This document shows, piece by piece, positions 58,038 to 64,000 of a stretch of 64,000 bases of DNA. The notes under the pieces are model-generated. The model had not been told where the DNA came from. It ran no database searches and saw only the letters and a program-made list of their open reading frames with translations. Both the position numbers and the translations under genes were made by a program. How positions within the stretch are numbered: position 1 is the first letter of the stretch; every line of letters starts with the position of its first letter. Source of the stretch: Calcarisporiella thermophila CBS 279.70 (taxonomy: Eukaryota; Calcarisporiellomycota); assembly GCF_041956535.1 (NCBI RefSeq), contig NW_027192205.1:124001-188000 (forward strand), in the 5' to 3' direction.

Positions 58038-60669
58038 ATGCAAAATTCCGCTGATCACGACCGGCCCAAGAGCCAAAAGACGCCGATTGAAAAGAAACGT
58101 CGAGCTCGAAGAGCATGCTGTGGATGCCGAGCAAAGAAGCAAAAGTGTGACGGTGTACTCGAAGGTTGTTCGCGTTGTAAATTATTAGGCATTCAATGCA
58201 TATACCCCGTTTCTCTAACTCGGAGGGGTCGCCCAAGCATGCTCTTTCAAGAGCAGATCGAGGGTAGATTTGTGAATGTTGCCTCCGCCTCTGGGCAGAC
58301 CTATGGAAGCCTACTACAAACTCTGATCCCAGATCTTGACCGAGAACTCTTCGGTCCTAATGTAGATAAGCTCTTCCTTAATAGATTCTTAATTCGCTTC
58401 TTTTTAACCTTTCTAATCCCTTCCCTCCTCCTCCCCAAAGGCTGGCATCGCTTCGCCAAGCATCACACGGCCCGTATGGAATCGGAAATGGGCACAACTA
58501 ATCCATTTTAATCGATTTCCTGGCTGCAATTTTGTCACCAATGATATGTTCAGCCTTCTGATTGAGAAAATGAGCTCTCTTAGTATGGATGAGTGCGTTG
58601 CAAAAACATTTCCTCGCTATAACGTTAAAAACCTGGAAATCGAGAAAGCATCTCGACTCTTTTGTCACAGAGATCCGCTCAAATCCATCACCCTTCCCCA
58701 AGGGATCATGCTTATCAATGGCTGGTTCTTTAAACACATCAACCCTCATCCATTGATTCTCAATCGCAGCATCATGATTAAAAACTTTTGCGAGCAACAG
58801 ATCGATCCTTTCTTATATGCTACGCTTTTCGGGAAGGTGATGGTGATGTGCAACGATGAGACCGCTCGATTCAACGGAGAAATGCTCATCGATTATGCCT
58901 TGACGTTGTTGGAGAATGAGCCATACAATGCCACTCTACCTAGAATGCAGGGATTATATATCATGGCGGGCCATATGAATTATCTTGGGGATTCTAAAAA
59001 GTGCTCCGCACTCTACCGATTAGCCCTGAGAATAGGCAAGGAGCTCCGTATACCAGAGCAAGACATGGAGCATTTCGATATGCAGCTGGATCCAGTCGAG
59101 CGCGAGTTGCGAAATAATGTCTGGTGGGGACTTCGGATTGCGCTTACATGGGAAGCCTTCCATTTAGGGAACAGGCTTGAGCCTGACGTGGCGGCAGCCC
59201 CCATCAAACTTCCCGTCAAAGACGAGCATGAGTCGGCTCTGTTCGCGCTCGACGAGCAAAATGGGTTTTCCATTCACCATAAAGAGCACATCCACCTGAT
59301 TCGCTCGTTCTACAACTGCGCTTGTTTGTCGGTGTTCTTGACGGAGATCTGGCAACGTGTGATAGCCCCTCCTGAATCCTCCCCTTCTACTGAGTTCCGG
59401 GACGCATCCTCCGCTGTCTCCTCGATGGAGCGGCTTTTGCTTGATTTCACGAACAACCTCGATCCAGTGTACGCCGCAGAGCAGCTTCTTTACCTTAAAA
59501 TCCTCAGGATTCACTCTCATTTTTCGAAAGCACGGATTCCCCTTCCTCTATCGCTCAGGATTGGCGTTATCATGGAGTGCGTGACTTCCGCCAACATGAT
59601 TGTTCAGCTGGCCGAAACCGTACTGAAGGATGTGGATAGTCTGCCAATGCACCCTGTGGTGGTTTTTGGGCTCAATACGAGCGCATTTGTGTACTCTCTC
59701 CTGTTGGCACTGGGAACGCCCCAACAACGGGAGGAAGCCCTCCGGAGAATGCGACGAGTGTTACAACTGGTTAAAACAAAGGGCCTAGCTTGTTGCGACG
59801 TGGAACTGATACACACGATTGAAGGCTTATTGGCAAACACTGAAAAACATCAGACGTCCTCAGTCGCCACAGACCCGTCGCAATCTCTTATACCAGTTGA
59901 AGCCCCTCTTGTAAGCCTTAGATCATTATCGAATACGGACAGAATAAATGGGGAAACATCATCTCATCGGACTTTGTCGATGCTTTTAATGCCTAATCCA
60001 AATAAGTCAACGTCGGCTCTCACTCTCCCTTTTACTCCCACTGCTACTACTCCCAACGCCACCTCTGCCCCTCCTCCCACCATCGATCCCTCCTTATCAT
60101 CGCCATCTCCCCTCGCTTCTCTCCCCTCTTTACCCACCCAGTTCCAATGTACATCCAATGAGATGCAGACATCGGTAGCTCCTCTACTTTGCCCCTCCTC
60201 CCAATGGTTATCCCCATCTTGTAGCTCTTTCTCTGCCGGCTTGCCTGCTGCAAGTCTGGGCCAACTGGCGGGCCTTTCCAATATAGAGACCTCATCTCTC
60301 CCAACTCTTTCAGTCTCTGTCCGGCCCAGTGGCCTGTCCACGGCTCAGCATCCACCCATTGTCGAGAACGTGAGCTGCGATCAGGGAGACCCGGTCGTCA
60401 CTGATTTTTCTAGTGCACTCGAAATAGATTCTGCTCGGTATTATGCAAGTCTTAACCTCCCTTCCGCCTTACCGACCTACATAGATTTCAGTAACGCACC
60501 TTCGGTAATGGACGAAAGCCACCAGGTCACAAACCCTGTGCAGGCAAGTAGTCGTGGTGGCACTACCATGGATATAAAGAACAGCGGTACACTCCAGGGA
60601 GAAAGAAGTGATAATAGGGGTGGGTTCAGTACCTCCGCTCGCTCAATTCTTGATCCGCCTAGGGGATGA
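58038..60669 (+). CDS. Zn2Cys6 binuclear-cluster transcription factor
   Basis: Two exons (58038-58361 and 58441-60669) join in phase to 850 residues. The intron acceptor follows a strong pyrimidine tract (ctcctcctccccaaag). The Zn2Cys6 cluster sits at about residues 31-60: CCGCRAKKQKCDG, then CSRCKLLGIQCIYP, with spacing CX2CX6CX6CX2CX6C. A basic linker (TRRGRPS) follows. The middle has the fungal-specific regulatory domain (NNVWWGLRIALTWEAFHLG and the helical surroundings). The C-terminus is Ser/Thr/Pro-rich and probably activating. The class controls metabolic or drug-response genes; the target pathway is unknown. The donor at 58362 (gtagat) is weaker than average, so the exon 1 end could shift. 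Confidence 0.85.
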
Positions 60670-62178
60670 CCCTTTCTTACCTATTTATTAATATCACAGA
60701 AGGCGGATGCCTATGGGACCAGGAATAATCGGGCACTTATGGGAGCAATTGATCTACGGCTCTCGCGTTTATTGCAGTTGCCGATACCGGTATTTTACAC
60801 AAATGTAGTGAACAGATCTTCCGTTGTGTAGAGGAAAACGAACAAACAAAGCGACGAGTGATGTTCTCTGCGGTCTTCTGCTGCTGAATTTCATGTTGCA
60901 ATTTTGTATTATTACATGTTACTCCTATTTAATCTAGACATTCTATGATTTTCTGCCTGCAAGAGAAAATATATAAAAAGCAAGCCTAGTTTTTGTATAT
61001 AACAGCCAGGTGTGTCCACTCTAAAGGAACTTCTCCTACCCCCGACCAAAAGCATCGGGACGTGGGGAAGCAAACTGCCATGCTCCCAATTTCTCGACAA
61101 CCCACTTCATTAATCGGATTGAGACGCGGAGCTCCTTCTTTTTTGGTTAGGCATTGATTGGCCCTCAGTACACCAGATCCACGGCAGTACTACAGGTGTA
61201 CGCAATCTTAAGTACTGCGGCGTATATCTAATTATAGCGCACTGTATATTTTTAAACAAATATATATATATAGCAAATAAACTCGGTGGCCGGGTGGCCA
61301 CCAATGCGCTAGAAAAATGTGAGAGCCGCGTCAAATTATCGCTTAGTAACGGGCAACCGCAGAGGGAGTGGCGAACGTGTAGATATCATCCGATCCACCG
61401 CCCCAGTGTAAGACTTGCAACTGCGATTTTCCCGGGTCTCTTCACCATTCGCACCTCATTAGTTAACGTGGGGCAGCTCTGGCAGCCTGTTGGAATTTGA
61501 CCCGGCTGGTTCCTTCATCGAAGCCTAACGTCGTGCAGAAGCAGAGATCCGGATGGCCAGGGTGGCCTGCTGCTAGCTCCCAGAGACATTGCCGGTGACA
61601 GGATGACGCGATCCCCAGTCCCGCATGCTCGTTACAAGTGTGGGGTGGGGGATAAGTGAGGCAGAATCCGTCTCATTTGTAAGCGCATTAGGCTCGCGGC
61701 CACCCGAGCACCCGGGAGAGTAATAGCGCAATGTTTTCATGCCTGACCCACTTTCCTTTTCAGGCCGATCCTGCTAACCAAGGTTGTTTCCCATTTTTCC
61801 CAATTTCTGGCCGCCTTTCCCAAATGGAGTGTGACGCTTTGAGAAAGCCGGCAATCAAGACAGGCCTGAGTCGGCCTGGGGAGGTGCGATTGGGGGGACT
61901 GCGGTTGGACAAAACCCCTTTGATTTATTAACCCGAACACTGTGATCGAAGTGCGTCGAGCCTTGCATTATTTTGTCCCACCGGCATTTCAATAAAAACG
62001 AAAACCAAGAGCACCGTTCGGCGGCCCTCATTCCTCTGCACCGAATTGCTCCCCTCCCTTCCCTCTCTGCTTTGCCCTTGTTTGCGCTTCTGCCGCTTCT
62101 CTCCTTTCTTCCTTCCTTCCTTCGTGAGAGGCAATGCGCTGTGTCCCGGCTAATTGAACCCCCACATGTGATTCCATC
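60670..62178. other. Intergenic, no gene seen
   Basis: 3' flank of the Zn2Cys6 gene, then AT-rich DNA and, from about 61280, a more GC-rich block. The last 150 bp is a pyrimidine-rich leader (cccctcccttccctctctgc) for the SH3 protein. Confidence 0.5.
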
Positions 62179-63460
62179 ATGCGAAACCTACCCCTCATTC
62201 TGATTTTCCTCGCTGCATTGGCAGTGTACACTAATGCGATGGCCTCGCGCCCTATGGGCGCAAGCGTTGCCAGGCTGCAACCACGAAATATGATGAAAAG
62301 CAAAGACGATACAATGAAGCATAAACCCAAGCACTCCATGAGACCAAAACGAAGAAAAACTCGGCCCATGTGTAAGTTCTCTTCTGCAGTCCCCCCTCTT
62401 TGCCTAGTGTCTCTAGTCCATCCCAACTGACCTACCGCTTTTGGTTGCTCTTATTTTCTTCTCCTTTCCCTTGTGGCTATTAGCGAACCACCATAAGATG
62501 ACCCCCAAAGCTACACATGTGATGGGGACAAGCTCCCCTTCGAGTATGGGGGGCAAAAATGTGATGCGGACCCCTTCCTCTTCGATGAACCACATGAGCA
62601 CAAGGGCCGCTGTTCCCCCCTCTGTCCCCTCCTCCAGGATTCTTCCGTCTGCCTCCTCGAACAAAACAATAGCAGCCCAACCAACCCTGACTCCCAGCAC
62701 CCAGCAGCGTGAGACAAGCGACTTCATCATTAATGATAACAGCTCACGCGGGTCAGCAAACCCGCAGCAGGGAGCGAACAATAATCAGCGTGAAACAAGT
62801 GAATTCATCACTAACAGCGAGGACCCCAAATCTCCAGGGAACTCCAACGCTGCTCCAAAGTCTAGCGTCTCGGATAAGCACAGCGCCCCCTCCGGAGAGG
62901 CTGTCGCGGTGGAGACCGACAAGTCCAACGACCCACCCGCCTCAGGCTCCTCCGGATCAGCTCCCTTGGTCGCCGGACTAACTGTAGTTGGCAGCATCGT
63001 CGTCCTTGCAGTCGGTGTGCTTTCCTTCCGTCAGTACCGCCGCAAAGGCACTCCAGATGCCTCCGACAAAGAGCAACGCCTCATCACCCCGCAAATGATC
63101 TCCGCCCCCATCCACAACCTCACTCCGCCCCCGCAAGTAGAACCCGCCCCGCTCCCTATCCGTGCCCTCGAAAGAGATAGCCTCCCTCATCTGAGAACCC
63201 CTCAGTCGTCACTGGCAGATTATCAACTTAGAGCCTCTCTGGGCCCGAACATTCCAAGGGGGCCTTTTCCCGTCATCGCCACATTCATGCCCACCCTCTC
63301 CGATGAGTTGGATGTACAGGTTGGGGACGAGGTGCTCTTAATACACGAGTACGACGACGGCTGGAGTCAGTGTGTGAATTTGACACGCGGTTGTACGCAG
63401 GGCGTGGTCCCTACCAAGTGTATTGGTATACCACAGGAGAGATTAGATCGAAACTACTAA
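62179..63460 (+). CDS. Single-pass membrane protein with signal peptide and C-terminal SH3 domain
   Basis: Two exons (62179-62371, 62484-63460) join to 389 residues. A signal peptide (MRNLPLILIFLAALAVYTNA) leads into a Ser/Pro/Asn-rich extracellular region. That region carries the repeated motif QQRETSDFI / NQRETSEFI (about residues 152-190). One transmembrane helix follows (PLVAGLTVVGSIVVLAVGVL, about 246-265), then a cytosolic tail with Pro-rich stretches and a C-terminal SH3 domain (FPVIATFMPTLSDELDVQVG, DGWSQCVN, GVVPTKCI). The topology resembles Fus1/Sho1-like signalling scaffolds at the cell surface. Fus1 of yeast also has one TM and a C-terminal SH3, but similarity outside the SH3 cannot be judged by eye. 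Confidence 0.85.
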
Positions 63461-64000
63461 CTTCCCCCCTATAATCTACAAGTTCCAATATGTATACACC
63501 TCTCTATTTTCTTCCATTTACCCTCCTTTTTTTTTTGCTAAATTTCGTTTTTATCCTACCTCTCAATGCACCCCTCCGTTCTTTTCCCCCTCCCCTAGCC
63601 TCAACTTAATCGCTAATGTTTTTGCTCTCTTTCGCTCCTTCGAGAGATACAACATTCTCCCGATCTAGTCTCCTGAAAGTTGCTTCAATTCGACTTAATA
63701 TTTATAGCATTCTCGTCAATTCTTGTATATTTCTTCTCTCCTGTAGCAGGAGGAATGCGACTTTTTTTTTCACTTTTCTCCCTTATTCCAGTTTCATTTT
63801 TTGTTATTGGAAATAAATACACCTTGCTCAACCATAGGTGATAAATGGCCCTCATCATTATTCGGAATAAATAAATATGGTAATGTAGCGAGTTTAGTTG
63901 GAATAGAGGAAAAATGAAAAAAAGAACTTCCTATATCCACACAGAGGAAACAGAGAGGCGATATCTGGAACAGACGAAGAGAGGGAAATAACTTATAACT
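63461..64000. other. 3' flank, no gene seen
   Basis: T/C-rich downstream region of the SH3 protein gene, then A-rich DNA to the window edge. Confidence 0.5.

Noticed and set aside
1-64000. CRISPR arrays, rRNA genes, bacterial-type operons
   Set aside because: No regularly spaced short repeats, no rRNA-like blocks, and gene structure is eukaryotic throughout.

Overview
This window is nuclear DNA of a fungus. Nearly every gene needs spliced exons (about 78 short introns inferred, mostly 50-110 bp), and the gene set is fungal: a Zn2Cys6 regulator, a Cdc12-type septin, Kin1, NIMA/NEK kinase, a Ctr copper transporter, DHA2-type drug efflux and Coy1/CASP. Three GPCRs of a cAMP-receptor/Git3-like type and a decayed Crinkler-type gene lean towards an early-diverging (zygomycete-like) lineage rather than Dikarya, but the species cannot be named from sequence alone. 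There are three assembly gaps (187-321, 3443-3761, 10565-10809).

Layout. 1-9.5 kb is AT-rich, duplicated and decaying: two copies of an acyl-CoA thioesterase (TesB family) gene, one intact short-chain dehydrogenase (SDR), one SDR pseudogene split by a piece of thioesterase locus, and further thioesterase debris. 9.5-10.2 kb holds a possible Myb/Reb1-like relic. From 10.9 kb the window is a gene-dense housekeeping region: xylitol/sorbitol dehydrogenase, secreted aspartic protease, Ctr copper transporter, NIMA-like kinase, septin, a predicted GPCR-methyltransferase fusion, NAE1/ULA1, MFS exporter, a two-domain DsbA/kappa-GST-like protein and a C2H2 factor. 34.7-38.7 kb is AT-rich again, with a broken Crinkler-like gene and a small secreted cysteine-rich protein. 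38.7-47.6 kb carries CASP/Coy1, VPS37 and two more GPCRs. 47.6-64 kb is sparser: Kin1, a phenolic-acid-decarboxylase-like enzyme, a Zn2Cys6 regulator and a single-pass SH3 protein.

The most striking item is at 21901-24770. The first GPCR shares its exon pattern with the two other GPCRs, but its last membrane exon has no stop. It runs in frame through a linker into a complete class I SAM-dependent methyltransferase, giving a predicted 743-residue receptor-methyltransferase. I know of no described protein of this architecture. Also notable are four GC-AG introns with GCAAG donors, long poly(C) tracts that lie on the sense strand of introns and 3' flanks, a tandem DsbA/GST-kappa fusion, and a phenolic-acid-decarboxylase-like protein that lacks the usual active-site arginine. 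Genes lie on both strands as independent units; no operon-like organisation is implied.
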